This document shows, in pieces, positions 20,917-29,111 of a stretch of 49,635 nucleotides of DNA. The notes beneath the pieces were generated by a model. That model searched no databases. It worked only from the letters and a program-made list of their open reading frames with translations, and was not told the origin of the DNA. This stretch comes from Elusimicrobiota bacterium (GTDB taxonomy: Bacteria; Elusimicrobiota; UBA8919). Made by a program: the position numbers and the translations under genes. The stretch's first letter is position 1. Every line of letters starts with the position of its first letter. The stretch spans positions 1 through 49,635 of the forward strand of contig JAFGLF010000077.1 in NCBI GenBank assembly GCA_016928195.1. Reading direction: 5' to 3'.

Positions 20917-21225
20917 ATGCATATAAAAAAGAAAGATAAAGTAATTGTTTTAGCTGGTAAAGATAAGGGAAAAACAGGAGATGTTTTAAAAATATTTCCC
21001 AGCAAAAGAACAGCTATTGTCTCAAAAGTTAATTTTGTTAAAAGACATACAAAACCGACTCAGACAGATTCTGGCGGCATAAGAGAGAAAGAAGCTCCGG
21101 TGTCCGTAGCCCGGTTAATGCTTGTATGTCCTAAATGTGACAAGCCGACCCGTAAAAAATGGGAGATACTCTCTGATGGTAAAAAAACCCGTATTTGTAA
21201 AAAGTGCGGAGAGATGATAATGTAA
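20917..21225 (+). CDS. rplX: 50S ribosomal protein L24 with zinc ribbon
   Basis: A 102-residue assembly initiator. The KOW motif DKVIVLAGKDKGKTGDVL is at residues 7-24. The C-terminal half adds a four-cysteine ribbon, CPKC and CKKC (about residues 70-98), seen in only some phyla. It follows rplN after a repeat element. Confidence 0.96.
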   Translation: MHIKKKDKVIVLAGKDKGKTGDVLKIFPSKRTAIVSKVNFVKRHTKPTQTDSGGIREKEAPVSVARLMLVCPKCDKPTRKKWEILSDGKKTRICKKCGEMIM

Positions 21226-21227
21226 AA

Positions 21228-21315
21228 AGGCAGGCAGTAGGTAGTAGGCAGTAGGCAGTAGTTAAAGTCAAAGACTTTTCTACACCCTACACCCTATTGC
21301 CCATACCCTGAAGTT
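21228..21315 (+). repeat. Inverted tandem-arm element, GGCAGTA type, before rplE
   Basis: The left arm repeats GGCAGTA about four times from AGGCAGGCAGTAG. The centre AAAGTCAAAGACTTT is a near-perfect hairpin. The right arm is CTACACCCTACACCCTAT. The end is CTGAAGTT, then AT-ATG. The arms pair with a 2x2 mismatch in each unit. Copies precede rplR and rplQ. Confidence 0.92.
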
Positions 21316-21317
21316 AT

Positions 21318-21863
21318 ATGGCGAGATTAAAAGAAGCATATAATAAAGTTATTGTAGCGGAACTAATAAAAAAAAGTAGTTATAAAAATATTCATCAAGT
21401 TCCTAAACTTGAAAAAATTGTTATAAATATGGGTATATCAGATGCAAAGGAAAACCCAAAGGCGATTGAAATAGCTTCTTCAGAGCTTTCGCTTATTACC
21501 GGTCAAAAACCGCTTTTGCGTCGGGCAAAGAAATCAATATCAGCCTTTAAATTAAGAGTTGGAACACCAAATGGTCTCAAGGTGACGCTTAGAAATAATA
21601 TAATGTATGAATTTTTTGATCGTCTTGTGAATATCGCTATTCCAAGGATTAGGGATTTTAGAGGTCTTGATGTATCTAAATTTGACGGAAGGGGTAACTA
21701 TAATCTCGGTTTAAACGAACAGTATATATTCCCCGAAGTTATCCTGGATAAATCCGATAAAGCAAGGGGAATGAATATAACAGTAGTTACAACAGCTAAT
21801 ACTGATTCTGAAGCAAAAGAATTGCTCGCAGCGTTAGGCATGCCGTTTAAAAAAGGCAAGTAA
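21318..21863 (+). CDS. rplE: 50S ribosomal protein L5
   Basis: A 181-residue 5S-rRNA-binding protein of the central protuberance. [32 protein letters not shown] and [20 protein letters not shown] are diagnostic and the length is normal. It lies between rplX and rpsN as in most bacteria. Confidence 0.98.
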   Translation: MARLKEAYNKVIVAELIKKSSYKNIHQVPKLEKIVINMGISDAKENPKAIEIASSELSLITGQKPLLRRAKKSISAFKLRVGTPNGLKVTLRNNIMYEFFDRLVNIAIPRIRDFRGLDVSKFDGRGNYNLGLNEQYIFPEVILDKSDKARGMNITVVTTANTDSEAKELLAALGMPFKKGK

Positions 21864-21905
21864 AAAGTAAAATTTACCGTATTTCAATTTTAGATTTTGG
21901 GTTTA
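21864..21905 (+). repeat. Short AT-rich intergenic element (AAGTAAAATTT type) before rpsN
   Basis: It carries AAAAGTAAAATTTACC on the left and ATTTCAATTTTAGATTTT on the right, the same words as in the rplL leader. No GGAG precedes the rpsN ATG at 21909. Confidence 0.5.
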
Positions 21906-21908
21906 ATT

Positions 21909-22094
21909 ATGGCGAAAAAATGTTTAATTATAAAAAATCGTAAACCTCCGAAATATTCAACAAGAAGATATAATAGATGTCGTATATGCGGACGTCCGCG
22001 TGGCTATTTAAGAGATTTTGGATTATGCAGAATTTGTTTTAGGAATTTTGCACATAAGGGATTAATTCCCGGAGTAACAAAATCAAGCTGGTAG
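21909..22094 (+). CDS. rpsN: 30S ribosomal protein S14, zinc type
   Basis: A 61-residue short zinc-binding S14. [20 protein letters not shown] provides the four cysteines, and the protein ends SSW as usual. ATG 21909 is used; an in-frame TTG 12 bases upstream lies in the intergenic repeat. Confidence 0.97.
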   Translation: MAKKCLIIKNRKPPKYSTRRYNRCRICGRPRGYLRDFGLCRICFRNFAHKGLIPGVTKSSW

Positions 22095-22180
22095 ATACAA
22101 ATAGATGCCGAATATAAAACCCGAATTACACGAATAAATGTTCGTGTGATTTGATATAATTAGTGTTATTCGTGTGTTTA
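22095..22180 (+). repeat. Inverted element, CACGAATA type, before rpsH
   Basis: CCCGAATTACACGAATAAAT faces GTGTTATTCGTGTG. The inner hairpin ACACGAATAAATGTTCGTGT is strong. It is related to the CGCGAATA elements. A normal ribosome site CGGAGTAAATA follows, before ATG 22192. Confidence 0.65.
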
Positions 22181-22191
22181 CGGAGTAAATA

Positions 22192-22587
22192 ATGATTACA
22201 GATCCGATTTCAGATATGTTGGTACGAATAAAGAATGGAAGTCAAAAATTTAAAGAAAAAGTGGATATTCCTGCTTCGGGTATTAAAGAAGAAATAGCTA
22301 AAATTTTGAAGACAGAAGGATATATCTCAAACTATAAAAGGCTTGATGATAAGAGACAGGGTATTTTGAGGGTTTTCTTGAAATACACACAGAATAAACA
22401 GCCAATGATTACAGATTTAAAAAGAGTTTCAAAACCATCGATAAGAATATACAGAAAGTCAAATAAGCTTCCTAAAGTATTAAAAGGTATAGGCATAGCA
22501 ATAGTATCCACATCACATGGATTAATGACTGATTCAATGGCTAGGGAAGAGCATCTTGGTGGCGAAGTTATATGTTATGTCTGGTAA
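22192..22587 (+). CDS. rpsH: 30S ribosomal protein S8
   Basis: A 131-residue 16S rRNA-binding protein, the spc-operon autorepressor in E. coli. It begins MITDPISDMLVRIKNGSQ and ends with the conserved GIAIVSTSHGLMTDSMAREE and GGEVICYVW. Normal length. Confidence 0.98.
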   Translation: MITDPISDMLVRIKNGSQKFKEKVDIPASGIKEEIAKILKTEGYISNYKRLDDKRQGILRVFLKYTQNKQPMITDLKRVSKPSIRIYRKSNKLPKVLKGIGIAIVSTSHGLMTDSMAREEHLGGEVICYVW

Positions 22588-22589
22588 AA

Positions 22590-22665
22590 AGGCAATTATA
22601 AAGATTAAAAGATTTAAAGATTTTTAGATAAATCTTTCTAATTTTTTAATTTTTCAATTGATTCT
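22590..22665 (+). repeat. Inverted tandem-arm element, AAAGATT type, before rplF
   Basis: The left end is AGGCAATT. The left arm is AAAGATTAAAAGATTTAAAG. The right arm is AATCTTTCTAATTTTTTAAT. The end is CAATTGATTCT, then AAT-ATG. There is no GGAG before rplF. Confidence 0.83.
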
Positions 22666-22668
22666 AAT

Positions 22669-23241
22669 ATGAGCAGAGTAGGCAATAAACCGATACCAAT
22701 ACCAAACAATGTGAAGGTTAATGTAAAAGATAATGAAATTTCTGTATCTGGTCCTGCCGGTACGCTGAAAAGAAATTTCAGTCCTGTTATTTCGGTTACG
22801 GTTGATAAAAATAATATAGTTGTAAAAAGAAATTCTGAAGAGCATAAGGCAGTTCATGGTACTACACGTGCACATATTAATAATATGGTCAAGGGTGTAG
22901 TTACTCCTTTTGAGAAAAAACTTGAAATTTATGGAGTAGGATATAAATCACAATTAGCAGGTAAAAAGCTTACTATGCAATTAGGATATTCGCATCCGGT
23001 TGAATTTGATATACCGCAAGATATAGATATTGCTGTTGACCCAAAGGGAATTTCAATAACATTAAAATCTGCCGATAAAGAGAAGCTTGGTCTTATTGCT
23101 TCGAAAATCCGGAGAACGAAAGATCCGGATTCGTATAAAGGCAAGGGAATAAGATATTTTGGCGAATATATAAAAAAGAAACCAGGCAAAGCAGCAATCG
23201 GTGTTGGTGCAGCTGGTGCTGTTGGTGGGGCTAAGAAGTAA
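22669..23241 (+). CDS. rplF: 50S ribosomal protein L6
   Basis: A 190-residue two-domain protein near the sarcin-ricin loop. It begins MSRVGNKPIPIPNNVKVNV and has the C-terminal signature PDSYKGKGIRYFGEYIKKKPGK (residues about 150-171). The last 16 or so residues are a glycine/alanine-rich extension beyond the usual end. Confidence 0.97.
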   Translation: MSRVGNKPIPIPNNVKVNVKDNEISVSGPAGTLKRNFSPVISVTVDKNNIVVKRNSEEHKAVHGTTRAHINNMVKGVVTPFEKKLEIYGVGYKSQLAGKKLTMQLGYSHPVEFDIPQDIDIAVDPKGISITLKSADKEKLGLIASKIRRTKDPDSYKGKGIRYFGEYIKKKPGKAAIGVGAAGAVGGAKK

Positions 23242-23242
23242 A

Positions 23243-23330
23243 AGGCAGGCAGTAGGCAGTAGGCAATAGGCAGTAGTTAAAGTCAAAGACTTTTCTACAC
23301 CCTACCTCCTATTCCCTATACCCTGATGTT
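23243..23330 (+). repeat. Inverted tandem-arm element, GGCAGTA type, before rplR
   Basis: It is nearly identical to the rplE element: AGGCAGGCAGTAGGCAGTAG, centre AAAGTCAAAGACTTTTC, right arm CTACACCCTACCTCCTAT. The end is CTGATGTT, then AAC-ATG. Confidence 0.92.
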
Positions 23331-23333
23331 AAC

Positions 23334-23684
23334 ATGTTATCCAAGAAAAAACAGGCATTAATAAGAAGGAAAATAAGAACAAAAGAAAAAATTTTTGGAA
23401 CTACTGATAGGCCACGCATGCTTTTTCAGAAGTCCAATAAATATATATATGTACAATTTTTAGACGATACAAAAGGAAAAACACTTTTGTCTATTTCAAC
23501 AAAAGTATTAAAATTAAAAAATTCGGCAAATATAAAGGCTGCAGTGTTGCTTGGTGAAAATGCAGGCAAAAAGGCAATATCAATGGGTATAAAACAAGTT
23601 GTATTTGATAGAAGTGGATATATTTATCACGGTAAAGTTAGATCATTTGCAGATGCGGTCCGTGCATCAGGGGTAAAATTTTAG
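23334..23684 (+). CDS. rplR: 50S ribosomal protein L18
   Basis: A 116-residue 5S rRNA binder. RPRMLFQKSNKYIYVQFLDD and the C-terminal FDRSGYIYHGKVRSFADAVR are characteristic. Standard spc order between rplF and rpsE. Confidence 0.97.
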   Translation: MLSKKKQALIRRKIRTKEKIFGTTDRPRMLFQKSNKYIYVQFLDDTKGKTLLSISTKVLKLKNSANIKAAVLLGENAGKKAISMGIKQVVFDRSGYIYHGKVRSFADAVRASGVKF

Positions 23685-23780
23685 AAAAACGCGAACGGAT
23701 ACGAATAAGAAAGAACGCGAATACACGCGAATAATTGGCGATAATTCGCATTAGATTTGCGTAGATTTGCGTTTCCGAAT
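23685..23780 (+). repeat. Inverted tandem element, CGCGAATA type, before rpsE
   Basis: The left arm is AACGCGAATACACGCGAATA. The right arm is TTCGCATTAGATTTGCG and TAGATTTGCGTTTCCG. It is followed by ATATAGTGAGGATATC with a usable GAGG before a TTG start. Confidence 0.72.
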
Positions 23781-23794
23781 ATAGTGAGGATATC

Positions 23795-24259
23795 TTGGAA
23801 ATAAAAAAAGAAGTAGTTGTGTCGGTTGGACGTGTCACAAAAGTAGTAAAAGGCGGGAAGAGATTTTCTTTTAATGCACTTGTTGTTGTAGGCACAGGAG
23901 AAGGTCATGTTGGGGCGGGTTTGGGCAAAGCAAACGAGGTTCAATCAGCAATAAAAAAAGGTACCGCTGCCGCTACGAAAAATCTTATAAAAGTTCCGCT
24001 TAAAAACACGACCATTCCTCATGAAATTACCGGATGTTTCGGTGCGGGAATGGTGTTGCTTCGTCCGGCTTCCGCTGGAACGGGACTTATTGCCGGCGGC
24101 CCTGTTAGGGCCGTATTAGAGTCTTGTGGTATAAAAGATATACTTACTAAATCACTTAGATCTTCCAATCCATTTAATGTCGTATATGCAACAATGGATG
24201 GATTGAAGCGGTTACGGCTTAGAGAAGATGTCGAAAAATTAAGAGGGAAAAAAAGTTAA
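23795..24259 (+). CDS. rpsE: 30S ribosomal protein S5 (TTG start)
   Basis: A 154-residue fidelity protein. [20 protein letters not shown] and [13 protein letters not shown] are typical, as is [23 protein letters not shown] 23795 is the likely start: GAGG at 23786-23789 is spaced 5 nt, and no ATG fits. Its stop codon is directly followed by the rplO ATG, leaving no room for rpmD (L30). Confidence 0.96.
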   Translation: MEIKKEVVVSVGRVTKVVKGGKRFSFNALVVVGTGEGHVGAGLGKANEVQSAIKKGTAAATKNLIKVPLKNTTIPHEITGCFGAGMVLLRPASAGTGLIAGGPVRAVLESCGIKDILTKSLRSSNPFNVVYATMDGLKRLRLREDVEKLRGKKS

Positions 24260-24775
24260 ATGAAATTATGTGATCTTAAACCAGCGGTAGGTTCGAAACA
24301 TAGAAGGAAACTACTTGGCCGCGGCGAGGGTTCTGGGCATGGCGGTTCTGCAACTAAAGGTATGAAAGGCCAGAATTCCAGGTCTGGCAGAGGGACTCGT
24401 CCGGGTTTTGAAGGCGGACAGATGCCGTTAATGCGCCGTATTCCAAAAAGAGGTTTTAAAAATATTTTTAGAAGAGAATATGAGGTTATTAACCTAAAAA
24501 CATTGGATGAAGTATTTGATTCGAATTCAGAAATAACAAAAACAGTTTTAATAGAAAAAGGTTTAATAAAAAGCAAGCAAAAACCTATAAAGGTTCTTGC
24601 TGATGGGGACATAAAAAAACCGTTAAAAATTACAGCCGATAGATTTTCAAAGAGTGCAATCGAGAAAACAAAAAAAGCCGGTGGCGAAGTAATAGAGATA
24701 ATGAAGAACAGAAAAACAGACCAAAAAAGCACAAAGGCAGATCAGAAGAATAATAAAGCAGAAGCGCAGAAGTAA
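24260..24775 (+). CDS. rplO: 50S ribosomal protein L15 with repeat-derived tail
   Basis: A 171-residue protein. The N-terminal glycine-rich segment (GRGEGSGHGGSATKGMKGQ) and RSGRGTRPGFEGGQMPLMRR are diagnostic. The core ends near residue 148. The rest (KTDQKSTKADQKNNKAEAQK) is encoded by GGCAGATCAGAAG...AAAGCAGAAGCGCAGAAG, which matches the left arm of the GAGCAGAA repeats. It directly abuts rpsE, and secY starts two bases after it. Confidence 0.97.
   Translation: MKLCDLKPAVGSKHRRKLLGRGEGSGHGGSATKGMKGQNSRSGRGTRPGFEGGQMPLMRRIPKRGFKNIFRREYEVINLKTLDEVFDSNSEITKTVLIEKGLIKSKQKPIKVLADGDIKKPLKITADRFSKSAIEKTKKAGGEVIEIMKNRKTDQKSTKADQKNNKAEAQK
24737..24775 (+). repeat. Half element of GAGCAGAA type inside the rplO 3' end
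   Basis: AGGCAGATCAGAAG then AAAGCAGAAGCGCAGAAGTAA, followed by TTATG. The ends and unit match the left half of the elements before rpsG and rpsJ. Here it is translated and supplies the L15 tail and stop codon. There is no right arm. Confidence 0.55.
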
Positions 24776-24777
24776 TT

Positions 24778-26103
24778 ATGATTGAATCTTTTGGCGACAT
24801 ATTTAAAGTACCTGAATTAAAAAAAAGAATTTTATTTACAGCAGGAATTTTTATAGTTTATAGAATCGGGGTGGCAATACCTGTCCCCGGAATTGATGTT
24901 GCGGCATTTAGAGCACTTTTTGCCCAGCAAAGCAATACGCTCTTTGGATTTATGGATATGTTTTCGGGTGGAGCGCTTTCCCGGCTTTCCGTTTTCACAC
25001 TCGGAATTATGCCGTATATAAATGCATCCATTATATTTTCACTTTTACAGGCAACGGTTCCGTATCTTGAGAAACTTTCAAAGGAAGGTGAGACCGGCCG
25101 GAAAAAAATTACACAGTGGACAAGATATGCTACTCTTGGTTTGGCGATTATTCAATCCCTAGGACTAACGCTTTTTATGATAATGCCTATGAAAGCTCCT
25201 GGCGGCGCATCGATTGTTTCAAACCCCGGACCGATGTTTGTTTTTATAACTGTTCTTACGATGACAACTGGTACAGTTTTCATAATGTGGCTTGGTGAAC
25301 AGATTTCAGAAAGCGGTATTGGAAATGGAATTTCCCTGATAATCTTTGTTGGGATTGTTGATAGGCTTCCCTCTGCGGTGAAAAATCTTTATATATTGAT
25401 AAAGACCCATGAAATGTCATTATTTATGGGGATTTTGATTCTTATAATGGTTTTTGCAATTACTGCTGCTGTTGTATGGATTGAAACCGGTCAGCGGAAG
25501 ATTCCTGTTCAATATGCTAAACGGGTTGTTGGCAGAAAGATGTATGGCGGACAATCCACATTTCTTCCTATAAAAGTTGACCAGTCAGGTGTTATAGCAG
25601 TAATTTTTGCTGTTTCCTTAATGTCTGTTCCAATGACAGTTGCGCAATTTACACAGGACACAGGATTTATGAAAAAATTTATTGACTGGTGGATGAGAGG
25701 TAGTATTCTGTATGAAGTCTTATATGCTGCACTTATTATATTTTTCTGTTATTTTTATAATTCTATAACCCTGAATCCAAAAGATATCGCAGAAAATATG
25801 AAAAAATGGGGAGGATTTGTTCCTGGTATAAGACCCGGTGAACCCACTGCAAATTATATACAATGGATTTTAGCAAGAATTACTCTTGGCGGCGCAATTT
25901 TTGTTGCATTTATAGCCATATTGCCTGATTATTTAAGAAAATTTGTTAATGTTCCGTTCTTTTTCGGTGGTACCGCACTTCTGATTGTAGTCGGAGTTGC
26001 ACTTGATACTATTAGTCAGATGGAATCGCATCTTATAATGAGACACTACGACGGTTTTTTAAAAAAGGGAAAAATTAAAGGTAGATGGTTTAATATAAAA
26101 TAA
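24778..26103 (+). CDS. secY: Protein translocase subunit SecY
   Basis: A 441-residue channel of the Sec translocon with ten predicted membrane helices. FRIGVAIPVPG-like (YRIGVAIPVPGIDV), GIMPYINASI, QRKIPVQYAKRVVGRKMYGG and KKWGGFVPGIRPGEPTANYI are SecY signatures. It lies between rplO and adk as in many bacteria, with almost no spacing. Confidence 0.98.
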   Translation: MIESFGDIFKVPELKKRILFTAGIFIVYRIGVAIPVPGIDVAAFRALFAQQSNTLFGFMDMFSGGALSRLSVFTLGIMPYINASIIFSLLQATVPYLEKLSKEGETGRKKITQWTRYATLGLAIIQSLGLTLFMIMPMKAPGGASIVSNPGPMFVFITVLTMTTGTVFIMWLGEQISESGIGNGISLIIFVGIVDRLPSAVKNLYILIKTHEMSLFMGILILIMVFAITAAVVWIETGQRKIPVQYAKRVVGRKMYGGQSTFLPIKVDQSGVIAVIFAVSLMSVPMTVAQFTQDTGFMKKFIDWWMRGSILYEVLYAALIIFFCYFYNSITLNPKDIAENMKKWGGFVPGIRPGEPTANYIQWILARITLGGAIFVAFIAILPDYLRKFVNVPFFFGGTALLIVVGVALDTISQMESHLIMRHYDGFLKKGKIKGRWFNIK

Positions 26104-26115
26104 ACGGGGTAGAAG

Positions 26116-26754
26116 ATGAATTTAATACTTTTTGGAGCACCTGGCGCTGGTAAAGGGACTCAAGCCCAGTTTATAACTAAAAGTAAATCTGTACCCTCTA
26201 TTTCAACCGGTGATATATTTAGAGATGAAGTTAATTCGCAAAGTGAACTTGGTAAAAAGATTTCATCCATTATGTCAAGAGGTGCTCTTGTCCCCGACAA
26301 TATTGTTTTAAAAGTTGTTGAGGAGCGTCTTAAGAAAGACGACTGTAAGAACGGTTTTTTACTTGATGGTTTCCCAAGAACGCTTCCTCAGGCAAAAGGT
26401 TTGGACGATATTCTTAACCGCCTTGGTAAAAAAATCGACAAAGTAGTTTCATTGGAAGTTGCAGAGGAAAAAATAATAGAACGGTTGTCCTCCAGAAGAA
26501 TTTGTAAAAAATGCGGAAATAAGCATAATCTTGTTACTCTTCCACCTAAAAAGGAAGGTGTTTGTGATATTTGTGGTGGTGAGTTATTTCAGCGCGAAGA
26601 TGATATGCCAAAAACAATAAAAAACCGGCTTTCAGTATATTATGTAGAAACACAACCGCTCATTGAATACTATAAACAGAAAAACATATTATTGTCTATA
26701 GATGGCAATAAGTCAGTTCCTGAAATATCTAGAGATATAGAAGCTGCATTATGA
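26116..26754 (+). CDS. adk: Adenylate kinase (zinc-lid type)
   Basis: A 212-residue enzyme interconverting ATP, ADP and AMP. It has the P-loop GAPGAGKGT (residues 7-15), the AMP site ending STGDIFRDEV and LLDGFPRTLPQA. The LID contains CKKC and CDIC, a zinc site typical of Gram-positive and many candidate-phylum enzymes. The ribosome site CGGGG lies nearby. It overlaps map by ATGA. Confidence 0.98.
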   Translation: MNLILFGAPGAGKGTQAQFITKSKSVPSISTGDIFRDEVNSQSELGKKISSIMSRGALVPDNIVLKVVEERLKKDDCKNGFLLDGFPRTLPQAKGLDDILNRLGKKIDKVVSLEVAEEKIIERLSSRRICKKCGNKHNLVTLPPKKEGVCDICGGELFQREDDMPKTIKNRLSVYYVETQPLIEYYKQKNILLSIDGNKSVPEISRDIEAAL

Positions 26755-27500
26755 TTGATGTAAAGTCAGCCGCTGAAATTGATGGTATGCGCAAAGCATG
26801 TCGTATTGCGGCAGAAGTCTTAATAGAAACCGGGAAAAATGTATCTATTGGGATTACAACAAGAGAACTCGAAAATATTGCCGGCAAAAAGATAAAATCA
26901 CTTGATGCGAAATCAGCATTTTTAGGATATAGGAATTATCCTGGAATAATTTGTACTTCAATTAATGAGGTTGTTGTACATGGTATCCCATCATCTCAGA
27001 AATTAAAAGAAGGGGATATTATTGGTATTGATGTTGGTGTCAAATATGGTGGTTTTTACGGTGATACAGCAAAAACATTTACGGTAGGAACAGTTTCTGG
27101 TTCCACAGAAAAACTTCTTAGAATTGCAGAATCATCGTTAGAATCTGCGATTAAAGACTGTTCTGCTGGTTGCCGTCTTGGAGATATATCATCGGTAATA
27201 CAGAAAACTGCAGAGGAAAATGGGTTTTCTGTTGTGCGTGATTTTGTTGGCCATGGGATTGGCAGAAACCTTCATGAAGATCCTCAGGTCCCGAATTATG
27301 GATCCCGGGGTACAGGCTTAAGAATTCCTGAGAATTGCTGTCTTGCTATTGAGGTAATGATAAATGAAGGTATGTGGCAGATAAAAATTCTTCCTGACCA
27401 ATGGACAGCAGTAACAAGTGACGGTAAGTTATCAGCACATTTTGAACATACAGTTTTAGTTAAAAAAAATGGTTGTGAGATACTTACAAAAGAACGCTAA
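26751..27500 (+). CDS. map: Methionine aminopeptidase, type I
   Basis: A 249-residue metalloenzyme that removes initiator methionine. The metal ligands are visible: two aspartates in GIDVGVKYGGFYGDTA, histidine in VGHGIGRNLHEDP, glutamate in AIEVMINEG and glutamate in HFEHTVLV. It overlaps adk by four bases. Its last codons (CGC TAA) lie within the start of the next repeat element. Confidence 0.98.
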   Translation: MIDVKSAAEIDGMRKACRIAAEVLIETGKNVSIGITTRELENIAGKKIKSLDAKSAFLGYRNYPGIICTSINEVVVHGIPSSQKLKEGDIIGIDVGVKYGGFYGDTAKTFTVGTVSGSTEKLLRIAESSLESAIKDCSAGCRLGDISSVIQKTAEENGFSVVRDFVGHGIGRNLHEDPQVPNYGSRGTGLRIPENCCLAIEVMINEGMWQIKILPDQWTAVTSDGKLSAHFEHTVLVKKNGCEILTKER

Positions 27501-27594
27501 TATACGCGAATATTAAACCAACGCGAATAAACGCAAATAAAGAATTTGCGGAAATTAGCGTTAGATTTGCGACCATTCGCGTGTGAGTGAAACG
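27493..27594 (+). repeat. Inverted tandem element, CGCGAATA type, before infA
   Basis: The left arm is AACGCTAATATACGCGAATA and AACGCGAATAAACGCAAATA. The right arm is AATTTGCGGAAATTAGCGTT and GATTTGCGACCATTCGCG. The left end contains the map stop codon. The suffix GAGTGAAACGAAC precedes ATG 27598. Confidence 0.75.
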
Positions 27595-27597
27595 AAC

Positions 27598-27816
27598 ATG
27601 CAGAAAGAAGAGAAAATTGAAGTTACTGGTGTTGTAAAAGAGGCACTGCCTTCCGCAATGTTTCGTGTTCAGCTTGATAACGGGCATAGTGTTCTTGCCA
27701 GAATTTCTGGTAAAATGCGGATGCATTATATACGAATTCTTCCCGGTGATAAAGTAAAAGTTGAATTATCGCCTTACGATTTGACAAGGGGGAGAATTAT
27801 TTTTAGGGAAAGATAA
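27598..27816 (+). CDS. infA: Translation initiation factor IF-1
   Basis: A 72-residue OB-fold factor, exactly the usual length from ATG 27598. An in-frame GTG 15 bases upstream lies in the repeat suffix. [34 protein letters not shown] and [20 protein letters not shown] are diagnostic. It sits between map and rpmJ in the standard order. Confidence 0.98.
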   Translation: MQKEEKIEVTGVVKEALPSAMFRVQLDNGHSVLARISGKMRMHYIRILPGDKVKVELSPYDLTRGRIIFRER

Positions 27817-27818
27817 AT

Positions 27819-27932
27819 ATGAAAGTAAGATCATCGATAAAACAAATTTGTAAAAAATGTAAGGTTGTAAAACGCAAAGGTGTTTTGTTTATTATTTGTA
27901 CAAATCCGAAACATAAACAAAGACAAGGATAG
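27819..27932 (+). CDS. rpmJ: 50S ribosomal protein L36
   Basis: A 37-residue zinc protein starting two bases after the infA stop. It begins [20 protein letters not shown] and ends [13 protein letters not shown]. It has the full C-x2-C...C...H zinc set. Length and place between infA and rpsM are canonical. Confidence 0.97.
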   Translation: MKVRSSIKQICKKCKVVKRKGVLFIICTNPKHKQRQG

Positions 27933-27934
27933 AG

Positions 27935-28021
27935 AGGCAGCGAGTAAGTGAGTAAGTGAGTAAGTGAGTAAGGGTTTTGATTTTCCTGCTAACTGCTGAC
28001 TGCTAACTGCTAACTGATTTT
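27935..28021 (+). repeat. Inverted tandem-arm element, GAGTAAGT type, before rpsM
   Basis: The left end is AGGCAGCGAG. The left arm repeats the 8-mer GAGTAAGT four times. The right arm repeats the 7-mer CTGCTAA (CTGCTGA once). The end is CTGATTTT, then ATT-ATG. The two arms have different periods, so pairing drifts out of register. Confidence 0.92.
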
Positions 28022-28024
28022 ATT

Positions 28025-28420
28025 ATGGCACGAATATCAGGTGTAGATTTACCAAAAGAGAAACGAATAGATATAGGGCTCTCGTATATATATGGAATAG
28101 GCAGAGTTCTTGCTAAGCAAATTCTTGATGAAGCACAGATTGACCCGTCGAAACGTGTTAAAAATCTCACGGAGGCCGAGGTGGGTAAACTTGCATCTAT
28201 TATTGCATCCGATTATAAAGTTGAGGGTGACTTACGCCGTGAGATTGTGGGGAATATTAAAAGATTTCAAGAAGTAGGTTCCTATAAAGGAATGCGGCAT
28301 CGCAGGAATCTTCCAGTTCACGGTCAAAGAACCAAAACAAATGCAAGAACTAAGAGAGGTAAGAGAAAGACAGTGGGTGCGGTAAAAGCTGAGGTTAAAA
28401 AAGAAGTAGAAACAAAGTAA
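28025..28420 (+). CDS. rpsM: 30S ribosomal protein S13
   Basis: A 131-residue 30S head protein. [34 protein letters not shown] and the C-terminal [20 protein letters not shown] are diagnostic. It opens the alpha-operon part (rpsM, rpsK, rpsD, rpoA, rplQ). Confidence 0.98.
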   Translation: MARISGVDLPKEKRIDIGLSYIYGIGRVLAKQILDEAQIDPSKRVKNLTEAEVGKLASIIASDYKVEGDLRREIVGNIKRFQEVGSYKGMRHRRNLPVHGQRTKTNARTKRGKRKTVGAVKAEVKKEVETK

Positions 28421-28507
28421 GGGGCGGTGAGTAAGTGAGTAAGTGAGTAAGTGAGTAGGATTTTGACTTTCCTGCTAACTGCTAACTACTAACTGCTAAC
28501 TGAATTT
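28421..28507 (+). repeat. Inverted tandem-arm element, GAGTAAGT type, before rpsK
   Basis: The left end is GGGCGGTGAG. The left arm is GAGTAAGT units, the right arm CTGCTAA and CTACTAA units. The end is CTGAATTT, then GAT-ATG. The terminal CGG/CTG is a wobble variant of CAG/CTG. Confidence 0.92.
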
Positions 28508-28510
28508 GAT

Positions 28511-29017
28511 ATGGCTGATGAAAAAGCGAAAGAACCAAAAAAAGTAGAAGAATCTAAGTCAAAAGAAACAGGTGTGCCCTCAGAAGGTCAAAAAAGCGCC
28601 GACTTAAAACCCAAAGCAGGTCGGCCATCCGTTGCACCGAAATCAAAATCAAAATCGAAAAGTAAGCTTGTTGCAAGTAGCGGGCGTGTATATATTAAAT
28701 CTTCTTTTAATAATACTATTATTACAATTACTGACGACAGAGGTAATGTGATTGGCTGGGGCTCCAGTGGATCCGCCGGTTTTAAGGGCACAAAAAAGGG
28801 AACTCCATTTGCAGCGCAGATTGCATCTGCAAATTGTGCACGAAAACTTGCTGAAAGAGGATTAAAGCATGTTGCCGTTTTTGTGAGCGGTCCTGGAAGT
28901 GGGCGTGAAACCGCAATAAGGGCATTACAAATATCCGGGCTTACAGTCACATCAATCAAAGACATTACGCCCATCCCACATAATGGCTGTCGTCCACCAA
29001 AACAAAGGAGAGTATAA
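28511..29017 (+). CDS. rpsK: 30S ribosomal protein S11 with charged N-terminal extension
   Basis: A 168-residue protein of the 30S platform. The S11 core starts near residue 50 ([20 protein letters not shown]) and ends with [13 protein letters not shown]. The first 50 or so residues are a low-complexity lysine/serine segment (KSKSKSKSK near 46-54 of the frame), longer than the usual short basic leader. The start is the ATG three bases after the repeat. Confidence 0.96.
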   Translation: MADEKAKEPKKVEESKSKETGVPSEGQKSADLKPKAGRPSVAPKSKSKSKSKLVASSGRVYIKSSFNNTIITITDDRGNVIGWGSSGSAGFKGTKKGTPFAAQIASANCARKLAERGLKHVAVFVSGPGSGRETAIRALQISGLTVTSIKDITPIPHNGCRPPKQRRV

Positions 29018-29108
29018 GAGGCAGTGAGTAAGCGAGTAAGTGAGTAAGTGAGGAGGGTTTTTTATGATTTTCCTATTCACTGCTAACTGCTTACTGATTA
29101 CTGAATTT
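29018..29108 (+). repeat. Inverted tandem-arm element, GAGTAAGT type, before rpsD
   Basis: The left end is AGGCAGTGAG. The arm is GAGTAAGC, GAGTAAGT, GAGTAAGT. The right arm is CACTGCTAACTGCTTACTG. The end is CTGAATTT, then AAC-ATG. Confidence 0.9.
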
Positions 29109-29111
29109 AAC

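Noticed and set aside
27935-29108. Tandem units resembling a CRISPR array
   Set aside because: Units are 7-8 nt with no unique spacers, and they are mirrored by inverse units. This is an inverted tandem element, not CRISPR.
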